This document shows positions 47,438-56,823 of a stretch of 64,000 nucleotides of DNA, piece by piece. The stretch covers positions 28,441 through 92,440 of the forward strand of contig URAV01000010.1 in assembly GCA_900545915.1 (NCBI GenBank). The letters run 5' to 3'. The notes beneath the pieces are model-generated. The model had not been told where the DNA came from. It saw only the letters and a list, made by a program, of their open reading frames with translations, and searched no databases. A program made the position numbers and the translations under genes. This DNA is from an uncultured Porphyromonadaceae bacterium (GTDB lineage: Bacteria > Bacteroidota > Bacteroidia > Bacteroidales > Coprobacteraceae). Positions within the stretch are counted from its first letter, which is position 1; each line of letters starts with the position of its first letter.

Positions 47438-48643
47438 CTATATTTCTTTTTCTGCAATCTTTTCCTTCCTGCGATTTACCCATATATAGGTCACAGACCT
47501 AACGGCTAATGCCAATACTAAAGGCAAGAATGCAATATTCATCTGTTGAGGCAACCAATACCAACTTGCCAATAAACAGAAAAGCACCGCAAAGTTAATA
47601 AAATGATAATAACAGACGACCTTTTTCATAGATTTTACCCAAATGATCGCAGGTAATATCAATAAAAAAGGATTTGCCCAAAATCCCGAATAATTCGGAT
47701 AAGTAGCCGGATGTGTAGATATAAACATCAAGAAGAACAACAGACAGCCTACCAAGCCGTAGATCGAAAACAAAACCGTATCTATAATACGGTAATGATG
47801 CCGTTTTATAATTTCCACAGCAGACATTATAACCACAGCCAACAATAATAAAGAAGTAACAAACAAAGGAGATATTCCGACCGGTTGGACAGCTGCCGAT
47901 GCTATGCGCATGGGATCTGCTGCAAGCAACAAAACCGGCTCTCCGGACAAATAGCGTACCGAGTCGTCTTTTACGACACGGGCATCTTCAAACGCCTTCA
48001 TAAGCACATCCGGAAGGAACATCTGTTCTTCGTATGTGATCTCCCGATCGAGAGGTTCTCCTAAAGCTAAATCTATTCCGAAAGTAAGCCACAGATAATT
48101 ATGCGTACAATCGTGAATCATCTCACGGAATGTCACTTTATCGACCGGATCTTTATACTGTATCTGCCCCGATAAATTTTCCGTTATCACATTGCGAGGA
48201 CGAGTGGCGCAATTATCATACAAAAAGTTATACCGATATATACGATTATCGGGCATATTATTAATAATCAAAGCCTGAAATACACGGTTACTCTCTTCTG
48301 CCGTCAACCTTAAAGGAAGTTCCGAAACTTTACTTCCCCGTACGGCATAGTTATAGACAAAATCCCTAAAATCGGCAAGCCCTATACTATAATCGGTCTC
48401 TCCTTTAGTAAAACGATAGATAAAATGCGGGGTATTGAAACTGAATACGCCATAATGAAAAACGACATCTACGTTTCGTGATACATCCTGTACACGCAAT
48501 CCCGTATGCCCGAACAGCTCATATACTTGAGATCCCGGAGAACAAGTTATCAAACTGATTTTTAAGGAATCGCTTACGGAAGAATATCCTGTTGCCAGCG
48601 AACATAAAAAAAATAAAAATGCGAGTACCTTCTTAATATCCAT
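47438..48643 (-). CDS. DUF4105 membrane protein (possible Lnb-type lipoprotein N-acyltransferase)
   Basis: A 401-residue protein with a signal peptide (about 1-22), a periplasmic DUF4105 domain (about 25-235) containing ELFGHTGLRV and YNFLYDNCATRPRN, which supply the histidine and cysteine of a papain-like arrangement, and four to five C-terminal transmembrane helices (about 255-390). DUF4105 proteins have been linked in Bacteroides to lipoprotein N-acylation (Lnb); I recall this link but cannot verify it here. The candidate residues are intact. It is first in a two-gene unit with the inactive-looking phosphatase-fold protein. Confidence 0.7.
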   Translation of the reverse strand: MDIKKVLAFLFFLCSLATGYSSVSDSLKISLITCSPGSQVYELFGHTGLRVQDVSRNVDVVFHYGVFSFNTPHFIYRFTKGETDYSIGLADFRDFVYNYAVRGSKVSELPLRLTAEESNRVFQALIINNMPDNRIYRYNFLYDNCATRPRNVITENLSGQIQYKDPVDKVTFREMIHDCTHNYLWLTFGIDLALGEPLDREITYEEQMFLPDVLMKAFEDARVVKDDSVRYLSGEPVLLLAADPMRIASAAVQPVGISPLFVTSLLLLAVVIMSAVEIIKRHHYRIIDTVLFSIYGLVGCLLFFLMFISTHPATYPNYSGFWANPFLLILPAIIWVKSMKKVVCYYHFINFAVLFCLLASWYWLPQQMNIAFLPLVLALAVRSVTYIWVNRRKEKIAEKEI

Positions 48644-48754
48644 AATCTTAATCCGGCAAGTAATATAATACTGCCTCCGGTGGGTAAAAATACGACATTT
48701 TCACGAGATGACTCCTCTCATGTTTATTTTTTATATTTTATTAGAATAGAACTT

Positions 48755-49978
48755 TCATCTATTTGACAGAAAACGGAAATCAGCTCCTGAGGGACTCTGA
48801 AATACTCTTAAGTCGAACTCAGGAAGAACTGCCATAATATGATCTAAAACATCTGCCTGCAATGCTTCATATAGCGGCCACTCTTTTCTTTTTGTGAAAA
48901 AATAGATTTCCAAAGGCATTCCCTTATCCTCCGCCTCAAGATAACGGACAAGAATCATCAGATCTTCATTGCATTCAGGTAATGTCCGGATATAACGGTC
49001 GAGGTAAGCCCGGAATAGTCCGATATTGGTCAAACGTATCTGAGGCAAAGACTCTTTTTTACGATCGACATATTCGCGAACACCATCTAATCGACAAAAC
49101 TGTTCCAACATTTCGGGAGTACAGAATTTCACACTGTTCATATCGATATGTACCGCACGCTTTATGCGACGTCCTCCCGATTCTTCCATCCCTCTCCAGT
49201 TCTGAAAAGAATCACTCACCAATGCATACGGCGGAACGGTAACGATCGTATTATCAAAATTCCTGATCTTCACCGTATTTAAAGTAACCTCGATCACTCT
49301 TCCGTTCGCTCCATGTTTCGGAACGGTAATCCAGTCTCCGGGGCGCAGCATATCATTTGCCGACAATTGTATTCCTGAAACGAATCCCATGATCGTATCT
49401 TTAAATACTAACATAAGAATCGCGGCAGAAGCCCCTAATCCGGCAAACAGAGATAACGGCGATTTGTCTATGACTACACTGATAATAAATATCGTACCGA
49501 CAAAAAACAATAATACCTGCAAAGTCTGAAACAGACCTTTTACAGGCCGATCTCGCAGTTTTTCTTTCCGGTTGGTCAATTCAAGCAGGATATTAAGAAA
49601 TGAATTGAAAAAACGCAGAACGACTGCAATGATATAAACAATACAAAATTTTAATATCCATGATAACGCAACCGGTTGCTCGGGGAAAGCCAGAGGTATC
49701 AAGAAATAGATCATTACGGCTGGTACGGTAAGCGCAAGCTTATTGAGCAATTTCCTATCAAACAGCATATCGTCCCACTCGGCTTTCGTACTTTTCACAA
49801 TCCGATGCACCACACTATTTATAAAATAGCGACAGATATAATCGGCAATTACTGCCAACAATAAAATCGCAACGAGTATGATAACCCGGGAAAAAAACAA
49901 AGAAAGAGACGGGCTTAATGACGTATTATCAAACCAGCCCGATATCCAATACAATATATTTTCTGCTTCTAACAACAT
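48755..49978 (-). CDS. Mechanosensitive ion channel, MscS family
   Basis: 407 residues. Several transmembrane helices precede the pore-lining third helix and the beta domain: LFAGLGASAAILMLVFKDTI, GFVSGIQLSANDMLRPGDWI, then ANGRVIEVTLNTVKIRNFDN and TVPPYALVSDSFQNW. The RxGxW-style DMLRPGDWI and the long extramembrane C-terminus fit YbdG/MscM-type members. It protects against hypo-osmotic shock. It is transcribed alone on the minus strand. Confidence 0.9.
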   Translation of the reverse strand: MLLEAENILYWISGWFDNTSLSPSLSLFFSRVIILVAILLLAVIADYICRYFINSVVHRIVKSTKAEWDDMLFDRKLLNKLALTVPAVMIYFLIPLAFPEQPVALSWILKFCIVYIIAVVLRFFNSFLNILLELTNRKEKLRDRPVKGLFQTLQVLLFFVGTIFIISVVIDKSPLSLFAGLGASAAILMLVFKDTIMGFVSGIQLSANDMLRPGDWITVPKHGANGRVIEVTLNTVKIRNFDNTIVTVPPYALVSDSFQNWRGMEESGGRRIKRAVHIDMNSVKFCTPEMLEQFCRLDGVREYVDRKKESLPQIRLTNIGLFRAYLDRYIRTLPECNEDLMILVRYLEAEDKGMPLEIYFFTKRKEWPLYEALQADVLDHIMAVLPEFDLRVFQSPSGADFRFLSNR

Positions 49979-50067
49979 TCCACATTTATTTGCAACGAAA
50001 CAAAAATAAGAAATTTATCGAAAACAGAAACTGCCGGTCTAATCTTTTATACAACATTCCTCATATC

Positions 50068-50104
50068 AAAAAAACGGGAAACCGCATCTTGGCACGATTC
50101 CCGT
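50068..50104 (-). terminator. Terminator of the DEAD-box helicase gene
   Basis: On the minus strand ACGGGAATCG and CGGTTTCCCGT form a stem followed by a run of T (A7 on the plus strand at 50068-50074). Confidence 0.65.
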
Positions 50105-50128
50105 CTTCACAATGTTATCCAAACATAT

Positions 50129-51394
50129 TTACGCCCGTATATCAGAACGATTTCTAAAACCATTCTGAAAACGACTATTCCGGGAACTTTTCCTATCCTC
50201 ACGTCTTACGGTTTTCTTCAATTCCTCCTTCTCCGAAAAAACGGGTACAGCTCTTACAACACCCATATTAAAAGGATGTTCTTGAACCTCGGCAATATGT
50301 CTTCCAGTCAATCTTTCTATGTCCTTTAGATAGACTTTTTCTTCGGAGTCGCAAAATGAAAATGCAACACCACTACGCCCGGCACGTCCCGTACGCCCGA
50401 TACGATGAATATAAGTTTCGGGAATATTCGGTAAATCGTAATTTATAACATGAGAAAGGTGATCAATATCTATACCTCGTGCCGCTATATCCGTAGCGAT
50501 CAATACCCGGGTAGTACGATCCCGGAAATTATTCATGGCTTTTACCCTTGCATTCTGAGACTTGTTCCCATGAATCGCCTCCGCTTTAATACCCGATTTA
50601 CCCAATATTCGGGCAACCTTGTCAGCACCGTGTTTTGTTCGGGTAAAAACCAAAACCGACTCAATAGCTTTATCTTGCAGAAGATGTACCAGCAATTTGC
50701 TTTTATCGGTCTTTTCCACTCTATAAACATGCTGCTCGATCACTTCGACGGTAGAGGACGGTGGCGTCACCTCAATCATCACCGGATGATTCAATATCTG
50801 CCGTGATAATTTTTCGATTTCGGCAGGCATCGTAGCCGAAAAAAACAGAGATTGTCGTTTTCGAGGTAATAACGGCAGTATCTTCTTTATATCATGAATA
50901 AATCCCATATCCAGCATACGGTCGGCTTCATCGAGAACAAAGAACCGGATTGTCTGTAAATCGATAATTTTCTGATTGATCAGATCAAGTAAACGTCCGG
51001 GTGTGGCAACTAATATATCAACACCTTTCCGTAAGGCTTCTACTTGGGGTTTCTGTGATACGCCACCGAAAATAACGGTATGCTTCAATCGGGTATGGCG
51101 ACTATAAGCGTTTATACTGTCTCCGATCTGGGCGGCCAGTTCCCGGGTAGGGGTCAATATCAATGCCCGAATAGACTTCCGGCCATTTCCTCCGGCTTCC
51201 GCTAATAGATTTTGTATTATGGGAATCGAAAATGCAGCAGTTTTACCTGTCCCGGTCTGTGCACAACCTAATAAATCTTTACCATCTAAAACACAAGGAA
51301 TTGCTTTTGCCTGAATCGGCGTCGGGGTAATGTAACCCTCATCTTGAAGAGCTCTAAGAACGGGCTCTGTCAATTTCAAATTTTCAAATATCAT
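50129..51394 (-). CDS. DEAD-box RNA helicase (RhlE-like)
   Basis: About 421 residues from the ATG at 51394 (MIFENLKLTEPVLRALQDEG); the frame continues to 51433 but the Q-motif start fits the shorter form. Motifs appear in order: Q motif TPTPIQAKAIP, motif I AQTGTGKT, Ia PTRELA, II DEAD, III SAT, IV VLVFTRTKHGAD, V ATDIAARGIDI and VI HRIGRTGRAG. The C-terminus is basic (RREDRKSSRNSRFQNGFRNR), suited to RNA binding. It probably aids ribosome assembly or mRNA turnover. Confidence 0.92.
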   Translation of the reverse strand: MIFENLKLTEPVLRALQDEGYITPTPIQAKAIPCVLDGKDLLGCAQTGTGKTAAFSIPIIQNLLAEAGGNGRKSIRALILTPTRELAAQIGDSINAYSRHTRLKHTVIFGGVSQKPQVEALRKGVDILVATPGRLLDLINQKIIDLQTIRFFVLDEADRMLDMGFIHDIKKILPLLPRKRQSLFFSATMPAEIEKLSRQILNHPVMIEVTPPSSTVEVIEQHVYRVEKTDKSKLLVHLLQDKAIESVLVFTRTKHGADKVARILGKSGIKAEAIHGNKSQNARVKAMNNFRDRTTRVLIATDIAARGIDIDHLSHVINYDLPNIPETYIHRIGRTGRAGRSGVAFSFCDSEEKVYLKDIERLTGRHIAEVQEHPFNMGVVRAVPVFSEKEELKKTVRREDRKSSRNSRFQNGFRNRSDIRA

Positions 51395-51514
51395 TAAATA
51401 ATCGTTAGTAATCCCGATGTATTCCGGAATCACATTTCAAATGTACGCCTTTATATCGGACTTTCTATCATTACCCGACATATAAAATGCTTTATTAACA
51501 GTTCGGACACCATT

Positions 51515-52840
51515 TTATAATCGCTTCTCGCGCCAATCGGACTTTTTCAAATACAAAAAAGAGAATAATAGCATAAAAACGGCATATATATGATCTGAAG
51601 TCCAACATACCGCAACATCGGCTTTAAGCCAAATAGCAACATATAATACATAAACGACATATACGGACAATGCCGCCAGATCAAGCATAAATGCCTGACG
51701 GGTATTTCCCGTACCGGAAACGATCGTGAACCAAATCATAGCCGGAATAAAGAATATATAAGAAGATAACATCACCCATAAAGAAGGTACGGCATCCCCT
51801 ATCAAATCTGTATTATCGGTATAAATACGTAATACTTCCGAAGGGAATAAAGCGATAAGCAGCAATATCGGTAAACAGCAGAAAAAGCACATTCGGGTGA
51901 TCCTCATCCCTAAACGGGGGACTGCATTCTGCTCCGATGCTCCCATAAGATTACTTGTCAGCGATCCTGCTGTCGAGGAGAATGCATTAACTACGATAAA
52001 AAGTAGAGAGGATACGCTTCTGACGATATTCGTAACCGCAAGAGAACGCTCTCCCAAGTGCTCGACCGAAACAAAAAACAGAAACCACGTACTCATAGAC
52101 AAGAACGTCTGCAACATCGTCCAAATAGAGGTCGAAAGAATCCTCCTCAACATCTTCGGTTGGAACTTGATATTAAAAGAAAAACCGTACTTCTTCCAAT
52201 CGATCTTGATCCATGTATATATAATATAGAATAGAGCGGATACCGCTTCGGCAGTACTGGAGGCTATCGCCGCCCCGGCAATACCCAACTGTGGGAAGCC
52301 GAATTTACCGAAAATCAACACATAATTCAACACAATATTTGTCAATACCATGACAACGGAATTGATCGTCAAAATACGAGTATAAGTAATTCCGACATAA
52401 AATGCTCTAAATAAAACAGCGATAAACGAAAAGAAAAAGCCATAAATACGCCAGTTCATATAACTGATCGTTGCTTCATATACAGGATCAGATTGTATTA
52501 TCGAACGTAAAAATATCGGAGAATAGAGTTTAGAAATCACAAATACCCCTCCTGCCAACAGCATAAGGAACATAGCCCCCTGCAAAAAAATTCCTCCGAT
52601 ATCTGAATAACGTTTCTCCCCGTTACGACGGGCGATTATGATTTGCACTCCGATACTGAACCCGAAGCCCAACATAAAAATCGCCAGATAATAAACTCCG
52701 GCTAATGCAGAAGCTCCCAACTCCACTTCTCCGACACGCCCCAAATATGCCGTATCGGTAAGTCCGATTAAATGCTCCATCAGCAAACTGATGAGAATGG
52801 GATAGGCCATTTGCCAAATTTGTCTATTGGTAAAATGCAT
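51515..52840 (-). CDS. MATE-family multidrug/sodium antiporter
   Basis: About 441 residues from the ATG at 52840, which is preceded by AAAGGAG; a TTG 24 nt upstream was rejected. Twelve transmembrane helices lie in two homologous halves, with QMAYPILISLLMEHLIGLTDTAYLGRVGE at the start and GASALAGVYYLAIFMLGFGFSIGVQIIIARRNGE, both standard for MATE exporters (NorM/DinF branch). It exports cationic compounds; the substrate is unknown. It appears monocistronic. Confidence 0.9.
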   Translation of the reverse strand: MHFTNRQIWQMAYPILISLLMEHLIGLTDTAYLGRVGEVELGASALAGVYYLAIFMLGFGFSIGVQIIIARRNGEKRYSDIGGIFLQGAMFLMLLAGGVFVISKLYSPIFLRSIIQSDPVYEATISYMNWRIYGFFFSFIAVLFRAFYVGITYTRILTINSVVMVLTNIVLNYVLIFGKFGFPQLGIAGAAIASSTAEAVSALFYIIYTWIKIDWKKYGFSFNIKFQPKMLRRILSTSIWTMLQTFLSMSTWFLFFVSVEHLGERSLAVTNIVRSVSSLLFIVVNAFSSTAGSLTSNLMGASEQNAVPRLGMRITRMCFFCCLPILLLIALFPSEVLRIYTDNTDLIGDAVPSLWVMLSSYIFFIPAMIWFTIVSGTGNTRQAFMLDLAALSVYVVYVLYVAIWLKADVAVCWTSDHIYAVFMLLFSFLYLKKSDWREKRL

Positions 52841-53031
52841 ACGCTCCTTTATTTTTTTATGCAAAAGACGAAAGATTAATCATTTTGTTTATTCAGACGG
52901 CAAAGATAGCACATACATCCGTTCTTGCTACCCGAAGTATATATAAAAAAGAATTTTAGCTTTTATGATTGTATTTATTTCGATTATAATTTATACATTT
53001 GAGAATAATTAATTAATTCTTGTTAGCCTGT

Positions 53032-54375
53032 ATGAAAACTATTAGCTTAAACATTGAAAAAGCTCTTGGTAAAGGAGCAAAAGAGCAACTTCTTTCTGCT
53101 GCTCCAAAAGCAGAAGATGCAATAAAGACATTACATAAAGGAAACGGAAAAGGGAATGATTTTCTCGGATGGTTACATCTGCCCTCTTCGATCAGTGAAA
53201 CGGAATTATCGGATATCGAAGCCGCTGCCAAACAATTGAAAGACCGGTGTGAAATCGTTGTCGTAATCGGTATCGGAGGCAGTTATTTAGGGGCGAAAGC
53301 CGTATTAGAAGCACTGTCAAACACATTTATACAAATGCAGACCAAACAAAATGTACCCTTAGTTTTGTTTGCCGGGCAAAATATCGGAGAAGATTATTTA
53401 TATGAACTTCAGCATATTTTACAAAACCGCCAGTTCGGATTAATTAATATTTCAAAATCAGGAACAACGACCGAACCGGCATTAGCTTTCCGTCTGTTGA
53501 AAAAACAATTAGAAGATCAAGTCGGCAAAAACGAAGCCAAAAACCGCATCATCGCCATAACCGATGCTTCTAAAGGAGCTTTACGAAAACTGGCAGACAA
53601 AGAAGGATATAAGACATTCGTAATTCCAGATAATGTAGGCGGACGCTTTTCGGTTCTCACTCCTGTAGGGTTACTGCCTATTGCCGTAGCCGGATATGAC
53701 ATCCGCCAATTGGTCGGAGGTGCAGTCGCTATGGAAAACGAATGTGGGGAGGATGTCCCGTTTATGGAAAATCCGGCAGCCGTTTATGCCACAACCCGCA
53801 ATATATTATATAAAGCCGGGAAAAAAATAGAAATACTTGTCAACTTCAATCCTAAACTGCATTTCTTTGCAGAATGGTGGAAACAGTTATATGGAGAAAG
53901 CGAAGGAAAAGACCACATGGGAATTTATCCTGCTTCGGTAGATTTCACGACCGATCTGCACTCGATGGGACAATGGATACAGGACGGTGAACGTACCATC
54001 TTCGAAACGGTTCTTTCCGTAAAAGAAATGAAATATAAAGTCGAGATACCTATCGATGAAGAAAATTTAGATGGTCTGAACTTTCTTGCTGGTAAACGAG
54101 TAGATGAAGTGAACAAAATGGCCGAACTCGGGACTCAAATCGCTCACGTCGATGGTGGCGTTCCCAATCTGAAAATAGAAATTCCGGCGATTACCGAGTA
54201 TTATCTGGGACAGTTGATTTACTTTTTTGAAAAAGCTTGCGGCATCAGCGGTTATATGCTGGGAGTAAATCCGTTTGACCAACCCGGAGTAGAAGCATAC
54301 AAAAAAAACATGTTCGCTTTACTCGAAAAGCCGGGATATGAAACAGAAACAAAAGCCATAAAAGCCAAAATCTGA
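53032..54375 (+). CDS. pgi: Glucose-6-phosphate isomerase
   Basis: 447 residues from the ATG at 53032; a TTG at 53020 was rejected. It contains the SIS-fold phosphosugar motifs GIGGSYLGAKAVLEAL and SKSGTTTEPALAFR, followed by VGGRFSVLTPVGLLP and the catalytic GESEGKDHMGIYPASVDFTTDLHSMGQ region. It interconverts glucose-6-phosphate and fructose-6-phosphate in glycolysis. Its length fits the compact bacterial class. It is monocistronic and followed by repeat copy F and a strong terminator. Confidence 0.96.
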   Translation: MKTISLNIEKALGKGAKEQLLSAAPKAEDAIKTLHKGNGKGNDFLGWLHLPSSISETELSDIEAAAKQLKDRCEIVVVIGIGGSYLGAKAVLEALSNTFIQMQTKQNVPLVLFAGQNIGEDYLYELQHILQNRQFGLINISKSGTTTEPALAFRLLKKQLEDQVGKNEAKNRIIAITDASKGALRKLADKEGYKTFVIPDNVGGRFSVLTPVGLLPIAVAGYDIRQLVGGAVAMENECGEDVPFMENPAAVYATTRNILYKAGKKIEILVNFNPKLHFFAEWWKQLYGESEGKDHMGIYPASVDFTTDLHSMGQWIQDGERTIFETVLSVKEMKYKVEIPIDEENLDGLNFLAGKRVDEVNKMAELGTQIAHVDGGVPNLKIEIPAITEYYLGQLIYFFEKACGISGYMLGVNPFDQPGVEAYKKNMFALLEKPGYETETKAIKAKI

Positions 54376-54410
54376 TTTATAAATCTATTGCCGGAACAAG
54401 AAAAGGTTCT

Positions 54411-54590
54411 TAGAACCTATCTAAATCTTGCTCGGGTCAGATTTGAGAATTTTTTTCGAGGATGTTTTTCTGTTTTCAAGAGGAGGATAGCGGGCTATCT
54501 GACGAGGGAAAACGGGAAAATAGACCGGAAGAAAGCGCGAAGATGACCTGATAGTATTTTTTTATCGGAAAATTTAGATAGGCTCTTAAT
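54411..54590 (+). repeat. MITE-like repeat, copy F
   Basis: Full copy of about 180 bp with ends GAACCTATCTAAATCTTG and AATTTAGATAGGCTCTTA. The core AGGAGGATAGCGGGCTATCT contains the palindrome GATAGCGGGCTATC. It is inserted between pgi and its terminator-like hairpin. Confidence 0.85.
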
Positions 54591-54645
54591 AAATCTGAAT
54601 GTATTTTTGTTTGGGGCAAAACAAAAATACATTCAGATTTTTAGA
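54591..54645 (+). terminator. Long-stem terminator downstream of pgi
   Basis: AAATCTGAATGTATTTTTGT pairs perfectly with the matching inverse ending ATACATTCAGATTT around GGGGC, followed by T residues. The stem is over 20 bp. Copy F lies between it and pgi. Confidence 0.8.
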
Positions 54646-54653
54646 CAGAAAGA

Positions 54654-54685
54654 TTTGGAAATGCAAAAACTAAACATTAATTTTG
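54654..54685 (+). promoter_or_regulatory. Promoter of rplU-rpmA
   Basis: TTTG at 54654-54657 and TAATTTTG at 54678-54685 are separated by 20 nt. The transcript would carry a leader of about 80 nt, including GCTGGGTACAAATAAGCGG and GGAGGTAACC before the L21 start, which may be a site for autoregulation. Confidence 0.65.
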
Positions 54686-54770
54686 CACCCTCATTCCGTG
54701 CTGGGTACAAATAAGCGGTGATAAAAATTGCCCACCCACTGGAGGTAACCTGAATAATAAATTATATCAG

Positions 54771-55082
54771 ATGTACGCAATTGTTGACATTCAAGGACAA
54801 CAATTTAAAGCCGAAGCCGGTAAAAAATTGTATGTTCATCGTCTCGCTGCCGAACAAGGTGCTTCTGTCGAATTCGACAAAGTATTGTTACTCGACAACG
54901 ACGGAACGGTAAAAGTTGGTGCTCCCACCATAGAGGGCGCAAAAGTTGTATGCGAGGTGCTCTCTCACCTGAAAGGAGAACGCATAATCGTTTTCAAGAA
55001 AAAAAGAAGAAAAGGATATCGCAAACGCAACGGACACCGTCAATGCTTTACTCAAGTGTTAATTAAAGAAATTGTTGCTTAA
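54771..55082 (+). CDS. rplU: Ribosomal protein L21
   Basis: A 103-residue bL21: it starts MYAIVDIQGQQFKAEAGKKL and has the C-terminal KKKRRKGYRKRNGHRQ and FTQVLIKEI segments that bind 23S rRNA. It is the first gene of the conserved rplU-rpmA pair, with rpmA 20 nt downstream. A purine-rich GGAGGTAA lies about 27 nt upstream of the ATG. Confidence 0.97.
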   Translation: MYAIVDIQGQQFKAEAGKKLYVHRLAAEQGASVEFDKVLLLDNDGTVKVGAPTIEGAKVVCEVLSHLKGERIIVFKKKRRKGYRKRNGHRQCFTQVLIKEIVA

Positions 55083-55102
55083 CTTATTAAATTCTAAGAA
55101 AA

Positions 55103-55360
55103 ATGGCTCACAAGAAAGGTGTCGGTAGTTCGAAGAACGGTCGTGAATCGGAAAGTAAGCGACTGGGTATTAAAGTGTTTGGCGGACAGTTTGCAAAAGC
55201 AGGAAACATCATCGTACGCCAAAGAGGTACAGTTCACCATCCGGGTGAAAATGTAGGTATGGGTAAAGACCATACTTTGTTCGCATTAGTGGACGGGATG
55301 GTAGTATTCCGCAGAAAAAAAGATAATCGTTCTTATATTTCTGTAGAACCCAAAAACTAA
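55103..55360 (+). CDS. rpmA: Ribosomal protein L27
   Basis: An 85-residue bL27 that begins MAHKKGVGSSKNGRESESKRLG and contains IIVRQRGTVHHPGENVGMGKDHTLF. The N-terminal tail, which reaches the peptidyl-transferase centre, starts directly at AHKKG with no cleavable extension, unlike Firmicutes L27. It is co-transcribed with rplU and followed by a perfect hairpin terminator. Confidence 0.97.
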   Translation: MAHKKGVGSSKNGRESESKRLGIKVFGGQFAKAGNIIVRQRGTVHHPGENVGMGKDHTLFALVDGMVVFRRKKDNRSYISVEPKN

Positions 55361-55416
55361 TCAGTTCAATTTGTACAAGGGTATACATATACTCCGATTA
55401 CAATAAAAGATTTACA

Positions 55417-55450
55417 CGACACGCATACGGAAACCGTATGCGTGTCGCTT
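55417..55450 (+). terminator. Terminator of rplU-rpmA
   Basis: CGACACGCATACGG (55417-55430), AAA loop, CCGTATGCGTGTCG (55434-55447): a perfect 14-bp stem followed by CTTTT. It abuts the leader of the phosphatase gene. Confidence 0.85.
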
Positions 55451-55468
55451 TTAATACGAACATCGATC

Positions 55469-55948
55469 ATGGAGAAAAAATATAAAATATTGTTTGTCTG
55501 CCTCGGCAACATCTGCAGATCTCCGGCTGCAGAAGGAATATTGCAGGAGCTATTACAAAGAGCAGGACTAACCGAAAATATTGAAGTGGATTCTGCTGGA
55601 ACATACGGAGGTCATGCCGGAGAACTACCGGACAACCGGATGCGCGCCCATGCCACCCGCCGAGGATATAAGTTGACTCACCGGTCAAGACAAATAAAAT
55701 ATGACGATTTCGAAAAATTCGATTTAATTCTCGGCATGGACGATACAAACATCAGCAATCTACAACGATTAGCCCCCGATCCGGAATCGCTTGCAAAAAT
55801 ACGGAGAACTACCGATTTTTGCAGAAAATTACCATACGATCACATCCCTGACCCTTACTATTCGGGAAGCGACGGATTTGAACTCGTACTGGACATTTTG
55901 GAAGATGCTTGTAACGGACTGATAGAAGAGCTGAAAAACCGTAAATAA
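55469..55948 (+). CDS. Low-molecular-weight protein-tyrosine phosphatase
   Basis: 159 residues from the ATG at 55469 (MEKKYKILFVCLGNICRSPA); the frame reaches 55442 but that region forms the terminator hairpin. It contains the P-loop CLGNICRS (nucleophilic cysteine and arginine) and the general-acid aspartate in HIPDPYYSGSDGFE. The enzyme removes phosphate from tyrosine, or possibly arginine, on cytosolic substrates. No tyrosine kinase gene is nearby, so its partner is unknown. Confidence 0.92.
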   Translation: MEKKYKILFVCLGNICRSPAAEGILQELLQRAGLTENIEVDSAGTYGGHAGELPDNRMRAHATRRGYKLTHRSRQIKYDDFEKFDLILGMDDTNISNLQRLAPDPESLAKIRRTTDFCRKLPYDHIPDPYYSGSDGFELVLDILEDACNGLIEELKNRK

Positions 55949-56063
55949 TATCATCTGGCAGTACTAAAATTCTGAAGTTCTTCCCCCTGTTATACAAAAT
56001 AGCAGAGATCTGCAAATAGCCTCTAAAAAAGATAAAAATATACAGTCTTTACATTGAAATTTA

Positions 56064-56094
56064 TCTGTCAAAGAGAGATTTTTACCTATCTTTG
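56064..56094 (+). promoter_or_regulatory. Promoter of the DUF4919 gene
   Basis: TCTG (one mismatch to TTTG) at 56064-56067, then 19 nt, then TATCTTTG at 56087-56094. The gene starts 26 nt downstream. Confidence 0.55.
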
Positions 56095-56120
56095 TTGAGA
56101 TAGTAAAATCCAATCAGACA

Positions 56121-56816
56121 ATGAAAAATAGACTCATCATATATTTTCTCTCTTTATTTTTGTTTATTCCTGCATTAAAAGCAGAAGACAAAGATTTTGA
56201 AATTCCGAATTTAAAAGAAATACATAAAAACATCCGTAATTACAACTCTCATCTCTATTATCCTTATTTGATAAAACGCTTTCTGAACAACGACACGACA
56301 TTCACTCTGAAAGAATTAAGACATCTATATTTAGGATACAGTTTTCAAGAGGGGTATAATCCTTATCGAGCGAACAAGCACCCTGAGGAAATCATGAAAT
56401 TATATTCCCAACCGACACACACAGCAGCAGAATGCGACACGATCATCAATTACGCAATCCGGTTATTGGACAATTTCCCATTTGATTTAAGACAGATGCA
56501 TCTATTGGCGTATGCTTACAAGACTAAAGGAGATAAGGAAAAAGCCCAAATATGGACTACTAAAATGAGGCAACTTCTCGAAGCTATCCGTTCCACCGGA
56601 GATGGGAAATCTCCGGAAACAGCATGGTACGTAATCAATTCGACACATGAATACGATATTATCAACAGCATCGGATATAAAGCAGATAAATATGTCTTTG
56701 TAGAACCTAATTACGATTTTATTGAAGTAAGCAAAAATCCCGATAAAACAGAGGGATTCTATTTCAATGTAGCCCGCATGTTGAAAGAATATGAACGAAA
56801 ATATAAAGAGAATTAA
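56121..56816 (+). CDS. DUF4919 exported protein
   Basis: A 231-residue protein with a signal peptide (MKNRLIIYFLSLFLFIPALKA). The body matches the DUF4919 pattern common in Bacteroidetes (EIHKNIRNYNSHLYYPYLIKRF, LRHLYLGYSFQEGYNPY), with helical repeat-like segments and a C-terminal NSTHEYDIINSIGY block. The function is not known. It is a single gene with its own promoter, between the phosphatase and lysS. Confidence 0.8.
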   Translation: MKNRLIIYFLSLFLFIPALKAEDKDFEIPNLKEIHKNIRNYNSHLYYPYLIKRFLNNDTTFTLKELRHLYLGYSFQEGYNPYRANKHPEEIMKLYSQPTHTAAECDTIINYAIRLLDNFPFDLRQMHLLAYAYKTKGDKEKAQIWTTKMRQLLEAIRSTGDGKSPETAWYVINSTHEYDIINSIGYKADKYVFVEPNYDFIEVSKNPDKTEGFYFNVARMLKEYERKYKEN

Positions 56817-56823
56817 GTACCTT

